64,000 nucleotides of DNA from Arcticibacter pallidicorallinus (lineage in GTDB: Bacteria > Bacteroidota > Bacteroidia > Sphingobacteriales > Sphingobacteriaceae): NCBI RefSeq assembly GCF_003002875.1, contig NZ_PVTH01000005.1, positions 124,001-188,000 of the forward strand. The letters are read 5' to 3'. Positions within the stretch are counted from its first letter, which is position 1, and each line of letters opens with the position of its first letter. The notes under the pieces were generated by a model. That model had not been told where the DNA came from, made no database searches, and saw only the letters and a program-made list of their open reading frames with translations. Shown piece after piece: positions 54,959-64,000 of the stretch. The translations under genes were made by a program, and so were the position numbers.

Positions 54959-56256
54959 TGTTACAAACCTATTCATATCAGGACCTGTCGGCCTCTGAGA
55001 TCAATAAACTGATCTCCAGAAATGCTGATGAAGACCAGACTATCGGCCAGCGCGTGGAAGGCATTATCGCTGAAGTGCGCAGCCGGGGTGATGAGGCTCT
55101 TAAGGCCTTCGCCGAAAAGTTTGACGGGGTAAAACTGGATAAGCTCTTTATTGAGAAAGCGGAGATTGCGCAAATTGCTGCCGGTATAGGCGCTGAACAA
55201 AAGGCGGCTATTGACCTGGCTTACGCTAATATTTCTGCATTCCACGCTGCGCAGAAGCATCAGGAAGCGCCGGTTGATACGATGCCGGGGGTAACCTGCT
55301 GGAGGGAAGCGAGAGCTATCGAGCGTGTTGGTCTGTATATTCCGGGAGGTTCGGCCGTGCTGCCCAGCACTTTTCTGATGCTCGGAATTCCTGCCCGTAT
55401 TGCGGGATGTAAGGAAATCGTGGTTTGTTCGCCTCCTCAAAAGGACGGCCTGATCAATTGTTACGTAGCTTATGTGGCGGTATTGCTTGACGTCGAACGC
55501 GTTTATCTTGCGGGGGGGGCTCAGGCGGTGGCTGCTATGGCTTATGGAACGGATTCTGTCCCACGCACGGATAAGATTTTCGGTCCGGGTAACCAATACG
55601 TAACCAAAGCGAAGACGCTCATTCAGTCGACGACGCAGACGGCTATTGATATGCCTGCCGGTCCTTCGGAGGTATTGGTTCTGGCAGATGAGGGTGCTAA
55701 TCCGGAATTTGTAGCGGCAGATCTTCTGGCGCAGGCGGAACATGGCGCGGATTCGCAGGCTATCCTGGTATCCAACTCGTCTGCGCTTATCAGCGAAACG
55801 GTTGCTGCTCTGGAAAGACAGCTTGCGGTGTTGCCGAGAGCGGAAATTGCTGCTAAGGCGATAGCGAATTCATACGCGGTATTGACGGCAGACCTGGTGC
55901 AGGCTATGGATTTCAGCAACCTGTATGCTCCCGAGCATTTGATCCTGGCGACAGCTAACTGGAAGGAATTGATTCCTTCGATCAGTAATGCGGGCTCAGT
56001 ATTTCTCGGACATCTTACTCCTGAAAGTGCGGGCGACTATGCATCGGGCACGAATCATACGCTGCCGACAAGTGCCTATGCGCGCTCCTACTCGGGTGTG
56101 TCGCTTGACTCCTTTATCAAGAAAATTACATTTCAACATATCTCACCCGAAGGGGTCCATCAGATTGGTAAGGCCGTTGAGGTTTTGGCCGAACTGGAGG
56201 GACTGCAGGCCCATAAAAATGCCATGTCGGTCCGAATTTCTTCTGTGAACAGCTAA
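54958..56256 (+). CDS. hisD: histidinol dehydrogenase
   Basis: Last two oxidations to histidine, zinc- and NAD-dependent, 432 residues. Key blocks: ERVGLYIPGGSAVLPS, KIFGPGNQYVTKAK, DMPAGPSEVLVLAD, DLLAQAEHGADSQA (catalytic Glu/His) and ASGTNHTLPTSAYAR with the metal His. Start is GTG in the TAGTG overlap with hisG, so translation is coupled. Confidence 0.96.
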   Translation: MLQTYSYQDLSASEINKLISRNADEDQTIGQRVEGIIAEVRSRGDEALKAFAEKFDGVKLDKLFIEKAEIAQIAAGIGAEQKAAIDLAYANISAFHAAQKHQEAPVDTMPGVTCWREARAIERVGLYIPGGSAVLPSTFLMLGIPARIAGCKEIVVCSPPQKDGLINCYVAYVAVLLDVERVYLAGGAQAVAAMAYGTDSVPRTDKIFGPGNQYVTKAKTLIQSTTQTAIDMPAGPSEVLVLADEGANPEFVAADLLAQAEHGADSQAILVSNSSALISETVAALERQLAVLPRAEIAAKAIANSYAVLTADLVQAMDFSNLYAPEHLILATANWKELIPSISNAGSVFLGHLTPESAGDYASGTNHTLPTSAYARSYSGVSLDSFIKKITFQHISPEGVHQIGKAVEVLAELEGLQAHKNAMSVRISSVNS

Positions 56257-56267
56257 TTAAACAAGCG

Positions 56268-57326
56268 ATGGAATTTGATTTAACAAAACTATTGAGAACC
56301 AACATATTGAATCTGGTTCCGTATTCTTCTGCACGGGATGAATACAAGGGGGAAGCTTCTGTTTTCCTTGACGCGAACGAGAACAGCTTTGGCTCTCCTT
56401 TAAATAAAAACTATAACCGCTATCCTGACCCTTTGCAGATGGCTGTGAAGACGAAGCTCAGCACGATCAAGGGTGTGCCGCCTCAAAATATCTTTCTGGG
56501 AAATGGCAGTGATGAAGCGATTGACATTTTGTTCAGGGCTTTTTGTCGCCCGGGTATCGACAACGTCATCGTCCTACCTCCTACCTATGGCATGTACGAG
56601 GTCTCGGCTAACATCAACGATGTCACGCTAAAAAAGATATTGCTGACTCCGGACTATCAGCTGGATATGGAAGCTATTGCGGAGGCTATTGATGAGAATA
56701 CGAAGATGATCTTTGTTTGCTCGCCTAACAACCCTACCGGTAACTCCATTATGCGTGAAGATATTGAAACGCTGATTGCGAATTTCGGGGGACTGGTTGT
56801 TGTGGATGAGGCGTATATCAATTACTCCAGGCAGAAAACCTTTATACAGGAGCTAACGGAATATAGCAACCTCGTGGTGCTGCAGACCTTGTCGAAGGCA
56901 TGGGGACTTGCCGGAATCCGTCTGGGTATGGCTTTCGCAAGTGAAGAGATCATCGAGGTCTTCAACAAGGTAAAGCCGCCATATAATATTAACGAGGCTA
57001 CTCAGGAACTGGCTCTGGAAGCGCTGAACAACGTAGACCAGGTAAATGAGTGGATCCGCGAGACGATCCGCCAGCGGGAGATGGTGATTGCAGAGATGAT
57101 TGAGCTCCCCTTCGTTATCGAGATCGTGCCTTCGGACGCGAACTTCATCATGGTGAAGACTACTGATGCCCGGGGACTCTATGTGTACCTGGTTGAAAAT
57201 GGTATCATCACACGTGACCGCTCCAAGGTTCAGCTTTGTGAGGGTGCTATCCGCATCACCATCGGTACACCTGAAGAAAACGTTTTATTGATTAATACAT
57301 TGAAAGCCTACTCTACTGCTAAATAA
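56268..57326 (+). CDS. hisC: histidinol-phosphate aminotransferase
   Basis: PLP-dependent class II aminotransferase, 352 residues. [11 protein letters not shown] near residue 33, [34 protein letters not shown] and the PLP Lys in [13 protein letters not shown] are all present. Follows hisD by 11 bases. Confidence 0.96.
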   Translation: MEFDLTKLLRTNILNLVPYSSARDEYKGEASVFLDANENSFGSPLNKNYNRYPDPLQMAVKTKLSTIKGVPPQNIFLGNGSDEAIDILFRAFCRPGIDNVIVLPPTYGMYEVSANINDVTLKKILLTPDYQLDMEAIAEAIDENTKMIFVCSPNNPTGNSIMREDIETLIANFGGLVVVDEAYINYSRQKTFIQELTEYSNLVVLQTLSKAWGLAGIRLGMAFASEEIIEVFNKVKPPYNINEATQELALEALNNVDQVNEWIRETIRQREMVIAEMIELPFVIEIVPSDANFIMVKTTDARGLYVYLVENGIITRDRSKVQLCEGAIRITIGTPEENVLLINTLKAYSTAK

Positions 57327-57327
57327 A

Positions 57328-58488
57328 ATGGAAGACTTGAAAAGTGCTAACAAGCGCAAAGTATTGTTTATTGACCGGGATGGGACCCTGGTTCTGGAGC
57401 CTGAGGATTATCAGGTGGATTCTTTTTCGAAGCTGCGCTTCTATCCGGGTGCCTTCAAATACATGACGAAGATTGCCGAGGAACTGGACTTTGACCTGAT
57501 CATGGTGACGAACCAGGACGGTTTGGGAACGGACAGCCATCCGGAAGCCAATTTCTGGCCGGTACATAACTTTATTATGAACTCTTTTGAGGCGGAAGGT
57601 GTGATATTTAAGGAAGTCATCATTGACAAAACCTTTGCACATGAGAACAAAGATACACGAAAACCGGGCATCGCACTTCTGAAGCATTTTTTTGACGTAG
57701 AAAAATACGACCTTGAAAACTCTTTCGTTATAGGTGACAGAGTGACGGATATTGAGCTGGCTAAGAACCTGAACGCTAAAGCAATATGGATTAACCAATC
57801 GGATAGTCTGGGTGCTGACGAGGTGAGCAGCAAGCTGGAGATACTGAACGATTACATTGCACTGGCAACTACTTCATGGAAAGACATCTATGAATTTTTG
57901 AAAGTAGGTAAAAGAGAGGTTGAGCACAGAAGGACAACCAAGGAAACCGATATATACATTAAACTAAATCTGGATGGTAAGGGCGATGCTAAGATCAGCA
58001 CCGGACTGCATTTCTTTGATCATATGCTGGACCAGATCGCGAGACATGGCAGCATAGATCTGGAAATTACGGCAAAGGGCGATCTGCACATCGACGAACA
58101 CCATACGATAGAAGATACGGGAATCACTCTGGGTGAGGCTATTGCGAAAGCATTAGGCGACAAAAGAGGTATTGAACGGTATGGTTTTTGCCTGCCAATG
58201 GATGATTGCCTGGCTCAGGCGGCTATCGACTTCGGCGGGAGGAACTGGATTGTTTGGGATGCAGATTTTAAGCGTGAAAAGATAGGCGAAATGCCTACGG
58301 AGATGTTCTACCATTTCTTTAAGTCGTTCAGTGACGCATCTCGCTGTAACCTGAACATTAAGGCTGAAGGGACTAACGAACATCATAAGATTGAAGCTAT
58401 TTTTAAAGTGTTTGCGAAAGCAATCAAGATGGCAGCGAAGCGGGATGTAAACAATATGCAATTACCCAGTACGAAGGGCCTTCTTTAA
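57328..58488 (+). CDS. hisB: bifunctional histidinol-phosphatase / imidazoleglycerol-phosphate dehydratase
   Basis: A 386-residue fusion. The N-terminal HAD phosphatase has the nucleophile motif FIDRDGTLV and KPGIALLKH with the HAD Lys; the C-terminal dehydratase (from about residue 195) has the metal-binding motifs [23 protein letters not shown] and a late [11 protein letters not shown]. The fused arrangement is common in Bacteroidota and Enterobacteria. One base separates it from hisC. Confidence 0.96.
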   Translation: MEDLKSANKRKVLFIDRDGTLVLEPEDYQVDSFSKLRFYPGAFKYMTKIAEELDFDLIMVTNQDGLGTDSHPEANFWPVHNFIMNSFEAEGVIFKEVIIDKTFAHENKDTRKPGIALLKHFFDVEKYDLENSFVIGDRVTDIELAKNLNAKAIWINQSDSLGADEVSSKLEILNDYIALATTSWKDIYEFLKVGKREVEHRRTTKETDIYIKLNLDGKGDAKISTGLHFFDHMLDQIARHGSIDLEITAKGDLHIDEHHTIEDTGITLGEAIAKALGDKRGIERYGFCLPMDDCLAQAAIDFGGRNWIVWDADFKREKIGEMPTEMFYHFFKSFSDASRCNLNIKAEGTNEHHKIEAIFKVFAKAIKMAAKRDVNNMQLPSTKGLL

Positions 58489-58503
58489 TTAAGACAGAAA
58501 TAA

Positions 58504-59094
58504 ATGATCGGAATAATTAACTACGGCGCCGGCAACATTTTTTCGCTCACTGCTGCATTGGACAGGCAGAAGATTGCTTATGAGATGGTGAATTCGGCCG
58601 ATAGCTTCGACAGATACGATCGCTTCATCATTCCGGGTGTGGGTCATGCCGGAGCGGCGATGCAGAAACTGGAGGAAAGCGGACTGGTGGAAAGCATCAA
58701 ATCGATCACGAAACCCGTGTTGGGAATCTGCGTCGGGATGCAGTTGCTTACGGAGTTTTCGGAGGAAGGAAATTCCTCATTATTAGGAATCACGCCAGTA
58801 AAAACCCGTCATTTTACCGAAGACCTGAAGATAAAGGTCCCACATACGGGCTGGAACAAGGTTAGCGTTCAAAATGAAAGTAAATTATTTGAGGGAATTC
58901 CAAATGAGACGTACTTTTACTTCGTTCATTCCTATTTTATAGAATTTAATTCTACTTTTACAGTCGCTTTTGCTGACTATGGGTTAAAATTCTCGGCAGC
59001 AATTAGTAAAAACAATTTTTATGGCGTTCAGTTTCATCCTGAAAAATCAGGTGAAGCGGGAGAGCAGTTACTCAAAAACTTTTCAGAATTATAG
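58504..59094 (+). CDS. hisH: imidazole glycerol phosphate synthase, glutamine amidotransferase subunit
   Basis: Class I glutaminase that feeds ammonia to HisF. 196 residues: NYGAGNIFSL at the start, nucleophilic Cys in GICVGMQLL, and the His/Glu pair in GVQFHPEKSG. Confidence 0.96.
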   Translation: MIGIINYGAGNIFSLTAALDRQKIAYEMVNSADSFDRYDRFIIPGVGHAGAAMQKLEESGLVESIKSITKPVLGICVGMQLLTEFSEEGNSSLLGITPVKTRHFTEDLKIKVPHTGWNKVSVQNESKLFEGIPNETYFYFVHSYFIEFNSTFTVAFADYGLKFSAAISKNNFYGVQFHPEKSGEAGEQLLKNFSEL

Positions 59095-59101
59095 AAAAAA
59101 T

Positions 59102-59857
59102 ATGTACATAATCCCTGCAATTGATATTCTGGACAAAAAGGTTGTCCGTTTACGTGAAGGAAACTACGAGCAAGCTACATTTTACGATGTAACTTTAGAG
59201 GAAATGATTGAGCGCTATCAGTCTAACGGGACTGAATTTGTTCACATTATCGACTTGAATGGCGCGAAAGGTGATTTCAGTAACCAGGAATATCTATTCG
59301 ATATTATCCGTAAGACTGAGATGAAAGTTCAGTATGGCGGTGGTGTTAGAAGTATTGAGAAAGTGAAAGAGCTTATCGATGCAGGCATACATCGTGTTAT
59401 TGTTGGAACTCAGGCGATCACAAATCCTGACTTTCTTCCTGAACTGAGCCGTGCTTTTACACACAGGGAAACAGGGACAGGAACTGACCAGATTGTTGTG
59501 GCTATCGACGTCCTTGACGAGGTAATCAAGTATTCGGGTTGGATGGAAAGCTCACCAATCAAATTAATGGATTACGTAGACACCTGTCTTAACTTAGGTT
59601 TCTTCCGTTTTCTTTGTACCGACATCAATAAGGATGGTAAATTAGGTGGTGCCGGTGTAGAACTGTACCAGAAACTTCTGGACCACTCTCCTTTCATCAA
59701 GCTTATTGCTTCAGGCGGTATCAGCTCAATGGATGACATCAGAGCGGTGCAGCAATATAAGGTAGAAGCTTGCGTGGTTGGTAAGGCTATTTATGAAGGT
59801 CATATCTCCATCGACGAGATAAAAGACTGGAACTTAAAATCATTAATTTCTTTCTAA
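59102..59857 (+). CDS. hisA: ProFAR isomerase
   Basis: TIM-barrel isomerase, 251 residues, MYIIPAIDILDKKVVRLREG with the catalytic Asp. VQYGGGVRSIEKV and LIASGGISSMDDI are the phosphate-binding loops. The frame is open upstream into hisH, but the barrel clearly begins at ATG 59102, seven bases after the hisH stop. Confidence 0.95.
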   Translation: MYIIPAIDILDKKVVRLREGNYEQATFYDVTLEEMIERYQSNGTEFVHIIDLNGAKGDFSNQEYLFDIIRKTEMKVQYGGGVRSIEKVKELIDAGIHRVIVGTQAITNPDFLPELSRAFTHRETGTGTDQIVVAIDVLDEVIKYSGWMESSPIKLMDYVDTCLNLGFFRFLCTDINKDGKLGGAGVELYQKLLDHSPFIKLIASGGISSMDDIRAVQQYKVEACVVGKAIYEGHISIDEIKDWNLKSLISF

Positions 59858-60613
59858 TTGGTCTCCAAACGCATTATTCCCTGCCTGGATGTTAAAGATG
59901 GCAGGACCGTTAAAGGTATCAATTTCGTTGACCTGAGGGATGCCGGTGACCCGGTGGAACTGGCCTGGCAATACTCGAGGCAGGGTGCGGATGAGCTGGT
60001 ATTCCTGGATATTACGGCGACGAATGAGCGACGTAAGACCATGGTTGAGCTGGTGAAGTCGGTTGCCCGACAGGTGAACATCCCTTTCACCATCGGCGGC
60101 GGGATCAACGAAATTGCGGATGCGGATGTTCTGCTGAATTCCGGGGCGGATAAGATTTCCATTAACTCGGCTGCGGTAAGAAATCCGGAACTCATCAATG
60201 AGCTGGCTAATGCCTTTGGTAAGCAGTTTGTTGTTGTGGCGGTGGACACTAAAAGGGTGAACGGAAAGAATCTGGTTCATCTGAACGGCGGCCGGATAGC
60301 GACGGAGATTGAAACCGAAGTCTGGATTAAGGAAGTGGAATCACGCGGTGCGGGTGAAATATTGCTGACTTCCATGGATCATGACGGAACGAAGGCTGGA
60401 TTTGATAACGGCTTGCTGGGGAAAATCAACAGCACTTTGTCTATCCCCATCATTGCTTCGGGCGGTGCGGGTACCATTCAGCATTTTGCGGATACTTTCC
60501 TGGAGGCGAATGTCGACGCTGCTTTAGCGGCTTCGGTTTTTCATTATGGAGAGATACTGATTCCTGACCTGAAAAGGGAGTTAAGGAAGCAGAACATCGA
60601 GGTCCGTTTATAA
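59858..60613 (+). CDS. hisF: imidazole glycerol phosphate synthase, cyclase subunit
   Basis: TIM-barrel synthase partner of HisH, 251 residues. [19 protein letters not shown] with catalytic Asp at the N-terminus, second Asp in [13 protein letters not shown], phosphate loops IGGGINEI and [11 protein letters not shown]. Starts at TTG directly after the hisA stop, with no gap. Confidence 0.95.
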   Translation: MVSKRIIPCLDVKDGRTVKGINFVDLRDAGDPVELAWQYSRQGADELVFLDITATNERRKTMVELVKSVARQVNIPFTIGGGINEIADADVLLNSGADKISINSAAVRNPELINELANAFGKQFVVVAVDTKRVNGKNLVHLNGGRIATEIETEVWIKEVESRGAGEILLTSMDHDGTKAGFDNGLLGKINSTLSIPIIASGGAGTIQHFADTFLEANVDAALAASVFHYGEILIPDLKRELRKQNIEVRL

Positions 60614-60627
60614 TAAATAACATTGAA

Positions 60628-61215
60628 ATGTCTATAGACTTTAATAAAGGAGAGGGTTTAGTGCCTGTGATCATTCAGGATTTCCAAAGTTTGGAAGTGC
60701 TGATGCTGGGATACATGAACGAAGAGGCTTTTGCTAAAACAGAAGCTGAGGGTAAGGTAACTTTCTACTCGCGTTCAAAGAACCGCCTCTGGACCAAAGG
60801 TGAGGAAAGCGGCAACTTTCTTTATGTGAAAAACATCGCTATTGATTGTGATCAGGATACTATTCTGATTAAGGCCGATCCTGTCGGTCCGACCTGCCAT
60901 ACCGGGTCGCGCAGCTGTTTCTCTTCTGAATACAATCAAAACTTTATTTTCAAACTGGAGCAGATCATTGCCGACAGATATGCTAATCCTCAGGAAAGTT
61001 CTTACGTGAACCGACTAAGAGAGAAAGGTTTGAATAAAATCGCTCAGAAGGTAGGCGAAGAGGGTGTCGAGACCGTTATCGCGGCTTTGAATGAGACGGA
61101 ATTTGACTTTATTAACGAATCATCTGATTTGGTATTCCACCTGCTTGTTCTCCTGCGCGAAAAGAATGTTTCGTTGGAACAAATTGCCAAGAACCTCGAG
61201 TCGAGACATAAATAG
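60628..61215 (+). CDS. hisIE: bifunctional phosphoribosyl-AMP cyclohydrolase / phosphoribosyl-ATP pyrophosphatase
   Basis: A 195-residue fusion for steps two and three of the pathway. HisI part: GYMNEEAFAKT, Zn ligands in IDCDQDTILI and TCHTGSRSCF. HisE part from about residue 110: KIAQKVGEEGVETVIAALNE. Completes the hisGDCBHAF-IE order. Confidence 0.96.
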   Translation: MSIDFNKGEGLVPVIIQDFQSLEVLMLGYMNEEAFAKTEAEGKVTFYSRSKNRLWTKGEESGNFLYVKNIAIDCDQDTILIKADPVGPTCHTGSRSCFSSEYNQNFIFKLEQIIADRYANPQESSYVNRLREKGLNKIAQKVGEEGVETVIAALNETEFDFINESSDLVFHLLVLLREKNVSLEQIAKNLESRHK

Positions 61216-61218
61216 TCT

Positions 61219-62139
61219 ATGCTGATGATTGACATTGATTTGCTGGCTCTATTGCCCGGCCATCAAAACTCCATTTATACGGTTGAAACGGGCATCGATG
61301 ATGCAAGCTTTTATACGGCTGGAAATGACAAGGGTATTGTGCAGTGGTCATTGGCTGATCGCAAACCGACTGTTGTTTGTCCGGTTAGAAGCTCCGTTTA
61401 CGCTCTTCATCTTTCTCCAGAAAAGGGTATTCTTGTGATTGGGGAAAGAAGTGGGGCCGTGAGTATCTTCAGTCTTTCGGAGAGCAAAATCATCGCACGC
61501 ATTGAACAGCATAAGCTGCCTGTCTTCTCTATCGCGGAGATCAGGCGGAAGAATGAAATCCTGGTGGGATCTGAGGATGGTACTGTTTCGGTTATCAGTG
61601 CTCTAGATTACTCCTTTCTGTACAATTTCCGGGTTTCTAGTGATACCATCAGGGCGATGGCGGTGAGTCCGGATGAACAAACGCTTGCCTTTGGTTGCAA
61701 AGATAGCCTGGTGCGGATCTATGATGCGGATACTTATAGTTTGCAGCATGAGCTGAACGGGCATACGATGGCGGTGACTTCTGTGGCGTTTAGTCCGGAT
61801 GGACATGTACTTCTTTCCGGCGGACGTGATGCGCAGCTCATCAAATGGAGCGTTTCGGACTACAGCATTTCGAATAGCCTGACAGCCCACATGTCTGCGG
61901 TCTACGATATTAAGTTCCATCCCGGGGGCCGCTTGTTCGCAACGGCCAGTCAGGATAAGAGCATTAAAATCTGGGATCTGGATGGCATGAAGCTGAAACG
62001 CATCATCAGCAAAGATAAGGGCTTCAACTCCCACTCCCACTCGGTTAATAAGCTGACCTGGCTTGACGGCGGTAAGCTGCTGGCTTCTGTAAGTGATGAT
62101 AAAATGGCGATGCTCTGGGAGATCAGAGTTAGCTCGTAA
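61219..62139 (+). CDS. WD40-repeat protein
   Basis: A 306-residue cytoplasmic beta-propeller of about seven WD40 blades; the clearest are HTMAVTSVAFSPDGHVLLSG, HMSAVYDIKFHPGG and SIKIWDLDGMK, with the last blade ending DDKMAMLWEI. No signal peptide or other domain. It follows hisIE by three bases, so it is almost certainly read with the his operon, although no role in histidine synthesis is known for such proteins. The 3' end overlaps the convergent NlpC/P60 gene by 11 bases. Confidence 0.88.
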   Translation: MLMIDIDLLALLPGHQNSIYTVETGIDDASFYTAGNDKGIVQWSLADRKPTVVCPVRSSVYALHLSPEKGILVIGERSGAVSIFSLSESKIIARIEQHKLPVFSIAEIRRKNEILVGSEDGTVSVISALDYSFLYNFRVSSDTIRAMAVSPDEQTLAFGCKDSLVRIYDADTYSLQHELNGHTMAVTSVAFSPDGHVLLSGGRDAQLIKWSVSDYSISNSLTAHMSAVYDIKFHPGGRLFATASQDKSIKIWDLDGMKLKRIISKDKGFNSHSHSVNKLTWLDGGKLLASVSDDKMAMLWEIRVSS

Positions 62140-62920
62140 AGCGTTTTATTATACGCAGTTTATGGGTATGGCGCCCAACCTCTGCATTATAGATCCCCTG
62201 ATTGTCGATCACATCGATGCGTACCTTTCCTGATGCATGAATGATGTGCTGGGAGTCGAGAATAATGCCCACGTGGATGATTCGTCCTTCATCATTATCA
62301 AAGAATGCCAGATCTCCTGGTTTGATCTCCTGTAAAAAATTGACCACACTGCCTTGCTCTGCCTGCTGCCATGCATCTCTAAGTATTTCTATGTCGAGCA
62401 TTCTGAAGACCATCTGGGTGAAGCCTGAGCAGTCTATCCCTAAGATTGATTTTCCTCCCCATAAATAGGGTGCATTTAAGTAGAAACGTGCGTATTCGCT
62501 GATGTGGCGGTCGAAGTCACGCCCTGCGGCGAGCTGTGGTACCTGGATGAATCGGTAGGTCGTCTCTCCTATCCTGAACAGGTGTTGGGCATCCGGCGCG
62601 GGGATTCTGCTGCCGGCGACGAGATGCAATGTCTCGTGATTATCCGTCCTTTCGATGGTATGGAAAATGGCCGGTCCGGTCACTACCTGGTTTTCCTGGA
62701 GCTGCTGAACCTGCTTCTCCCTGAGATTCTGCTGCTGTTTTGGATCTATCCAGCCGGTATAATCGTCGGATAAGGTCCGCACCTGCATCCACTTTGGCTG
62801 AGTCTCGAGGATCTCAAAGCAATCTCCAAAAAGAAGAAAGGACATGATTTCACTTTTATCGGACGCTTCGGCCCTGAGAGGAACCAAAGCGAGGTTGCAC
62901 ACGCCAAATTCAGTAGTCAT
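62129..62920 (-). CDS. NlpC/P60 family peptidoglycan hydrolase
   Basis: A 263-residue protein: an N-terminal SH3-like domain (LVPLRAEASDKSEIMSFLLFG), a second SH3-like stretch, then the NlpC/P60 Cys peptidase with Cys in GIDCSGFTQMVF, His in GRIIHVGIILD and the downstream polar His HIIHASG. Such enzymes cut D-Glu to diamino acid bonds in cell-wall peptides. No clear signal peptide at MTTEFGVCNLALV, so it may act on imported muropeptides in the cytoplasm, like YkfC-type enzymes. Confidence 0.9.
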   Translation of the reverse strand: MTTEFGVCNLALVPLRAEASDKSEIMSFLLFGDCFEILETQPKWMQVRTLSDDYTGWIDPKQQQNLREKQVQQLQENQVVTGPAIFHTIERTDNHETLHLVAGSRIPAPDAQHLFRIGETTYRFIQVPQLAAGRDFDRHISEYARFYLNAPYLWGGKSILGIDCSGFTQMVFRMLDIEILRDAWQQAEQGSVVNFLQEIKPGDLAFFDNDEGRIIHVGIILDSQHIIHASGKVRIDVIDNQGIYNAEVGRHTHKLRIIKRFTS

Positions 62921-63020
62921 CTTACAAATAAATTAAAAAAATCTCCTAAGGCCTAATTAAAACTAATGGATTGTAAAAACGTTTCATCTTTATAAGACAG
63001 ATTAACTTAAACCCGCAATT

Positions 63021-63500
63021 ATGAAAACACTGAATCAGATCACGAAGATTTTGATTGCCGTAGAAGACAGTCAATATTCTGAACGGGCGGCAGGATATGG
63101 ATTTGACCTTGCCGAAAAGCTGAACGCCTCGGTGGCATTGCTACATGTTAATGAAGTGCCCGTAGGGACCTCTTATATCGCCGATCCGATGTTGAATGAG
63201 TCGCAGGTGGTGCTGCCGGATCTTATACAGATGCAGGACGAGTCGAGCAGGAAATTGCTGGATCGTATCTCTGAGGTGTACGCAGGTCGGGTTCCAACAT
63301 ATACATATACCAAGCTGGGTAATCCCAGAGACGAAATTCTGGCAACGGCGGAAGAATGGGAAGCGGATATGATCATTCTAGGCACACATGGCCGGACGGG
63401 TTTTGACCATTTCATTTCGGGAAGTGTGTCGGAAAAGGTAGCCAGGAAGGCAAAATGTCCGGTATTGATTATACCGAATAAAGATTTGGAGGAAGAATAG
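63021..63500 (+). CDS. universal stress protein (UspA family)
   Basis: A 159-residue single-domain Usp. ILIAVEDSQYSERA gives the first strand and Asp; the ATP-binding signature G-x2-G-x9-G-S is in GTHGRTGFDHFISGS, followed by CPVLIIPN. Stands alone and is closed by a two-way terminator. Confidence 0.93.
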   Translation: MKTLNQITKILIAVEDSQYSERAAGYGFDLAEKLNASVALLHVNEVPVGTSYIADPMLNESQVVLPDLIQMQDESSRKLLDRISEVYAGRVPTYTYTKLGNPRDEILATAEEWEADMIILGTHGRTGFDHFISGSVSEKVARKAKCPVLIIPNKDLEEE

Positions 63501-63517
63501 GTTCAGGCACAGGCATA

Positions 63518-63554
63518 AAAAAGGCGGATACATCAGAAATGTATCCGCCTTTTT
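63518..63554. terminator. bidirectional terminator between usp and ferredoxin genes
   Basis: AAAAAGGCGGATACAT and its perfect complement with a five-base loop; A-run on the left and T-run on the right serve both convergent genes. Confidence 0.95.
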
Positions 63555-63566
63555 GTATATAGGTTC

Positions 63567-63920
63567 TTATGCTTCCATGTGAAGCCAAGCCTTCTTTGCA
63601 AGAAGCTCTTCTTCAGTTTCTCTTACATCTTCGTCATCCACGCAGCAATCAACGGGGCAAACCGCCGCACATTGAGGCTCGTCATGGAAGCCTTTACATT
63701 CTGTACACTTATCGGATACTATATAGTAGAACTCGTCTGATATCGCGGCCTGAACTTCTTCGGCATCAAGAGTGGTTCCATCACCGAAGTCGATAACGCC
63801 ACGCAAGGATGTTCCGTCCGAGAAACGCCATGCAGCTCCAGCATCGTAAATAGCATTGTTTGGGCACTCTGGTTCACAAGCTCCGCAGTTTATACACTCA
63901 TCTGTTATTATAATTGCCAT
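63567..63920 (-). CDS. 2[4Fe-4S] ferredoxin
   Basis: A 117-residue electron carrier. First cluster: [12 protein letters not shown] (C-x2-C-x2-C-x3-C-P) at the N-terminus. Second: CTEC, then after eight residues CAAVCP, the longer loop typical of Allochromatium-type ferredoxins. Between them lies an insertion of about 45 residues ([18 protein letters not shown] region), and an acidic tail follows ([13 protein letters not shown]). Cytoplasmic, partners unknown. Confidence 0.93.
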   Translation of the reverse strand: MAIIITDECINCGACEPECPNNAIYDAGAAWRFSDGTSLRGVIDFGDGTTLDAEEVQAAISDEFYYIVSDKCTECKGFHDEPQCAAVCPVDCCVDDEDVRETEEELLAKKAWLHMEA

Positions 63921-63952
63921 GGTCTAAATGTCTTTTCCTTAACTTAACTTTG

Positions 63953-63983
63953 CAAAGTTATATGCATGCAAAAACAATGCAAA
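63953..63983 (-). promoter_or_regulatory. ferredoxin gene promoter
   Basis: On the minus strand TTTG (plus 63980-63983), a 19-base spacer and TAACTTTG (plus 63953-63960) form a consensus Bacteroidota promoter 32 bases before the start codon. Confidence 0.75.
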
Positions 63984-64000
63984 TATAATAGAAAACTTGG

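Noticed and set aside
54973-55743. 256-codon minus-strand frame opposite hisD
   Set aside because: Arg-rich antisense of hisD, no recognisable features.

Overview
The window comes from a Bacteroidota chromosome, most likely a soil or plant-associated member of the Sphingobacteriaceae (Pedobacter/Mucilaginibacter-like; inferred from gene content only). The evidence is a SusC/SusD pair with a hybrid two-component regulator, Bacteroidota promoter boxes (TAnnTTTG, in several places with an upstream TTTG 18-23 bases away), few Shine-Dalgarno sites, a citrulline hydrolase CtlX gene, and a his operon ending in fused hisIE.

Layout. 1-5450 (minus): UbiD-type decarboxylase cut by the window edge, aldo/keto reductase, PAP2 phosphatase, NUDIX hydrolase, argS. 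5495-9323 (plus): an arginine-catabolic set of arginine deiminase, CtlX and a fold-III arginine decarboxylase, closed by a strong terminator. 9424-20133: a WG-repeat protein, MDR-type reductase, Tat-exported Gfo/Idh/MocA oxidoreductase, GH43 glycosidase, PAS histidine kinase, ABC-F ATPase and SGNH hydrolase. 20170-33401: a GHKL ATPase gene and a polysaccharide utilization locus (pectinesterase, SusD, SusC, hybrid two-component regulator), bracketed by two copies of the 5' end of the GHKL gene. 33671-37778: AraC regulator, alpha/beta hydrolase, PhyH dioxygenase, a small possible gene and an RluA-type pseudouridine synthase. 37925-43712: anaerobic ribonucleotide reductase nrdDG, a PepSY membrane protein, and a protein equal to only the N-terminal half of MetE, preceded by a cobalamin riboswitch. 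44036-45214: a chimera of a truncated short-chain dehydrogenase and an AraC regulator. 45255-48987: Crp/Fnr regulator, TauE/TSUP permease, CoA-disulfide reductase-rhodanese and exported rhodanese, a sulfur/persulfide set. 49167-53898: a hypothetical protein, a polyvalent-type kinase, pyrD, mnmD and an HI0933-type flavoprotein. 53916-61215: the full histidine operon hisGDCBHAF-IE with its own promoter and an 18-residue leader peptide carrying five His codons. 61219-63920: WD40 protein, NlpC/P60 hydrolase, universal stress protein and ferredoxin.

The most notable signals lie between or across genes: the histidine leader peptide, the dehydrogenase-AraC fusion, the half-length MetE under a B12 riboswitch, the degraded GHKL copy that makes direct repeats around the pectin-type locus, 21-bp phased repeats upstream of susC, and a roughly 117-bp leader shared by the GH43 and pectinesterase genes. 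I saw no tRNA, rRNA, insertion sequence, CRISPR array or prophage. Frames, motifs and repeats were read by eye; family assignments rest on recognised motifs, not on searches.
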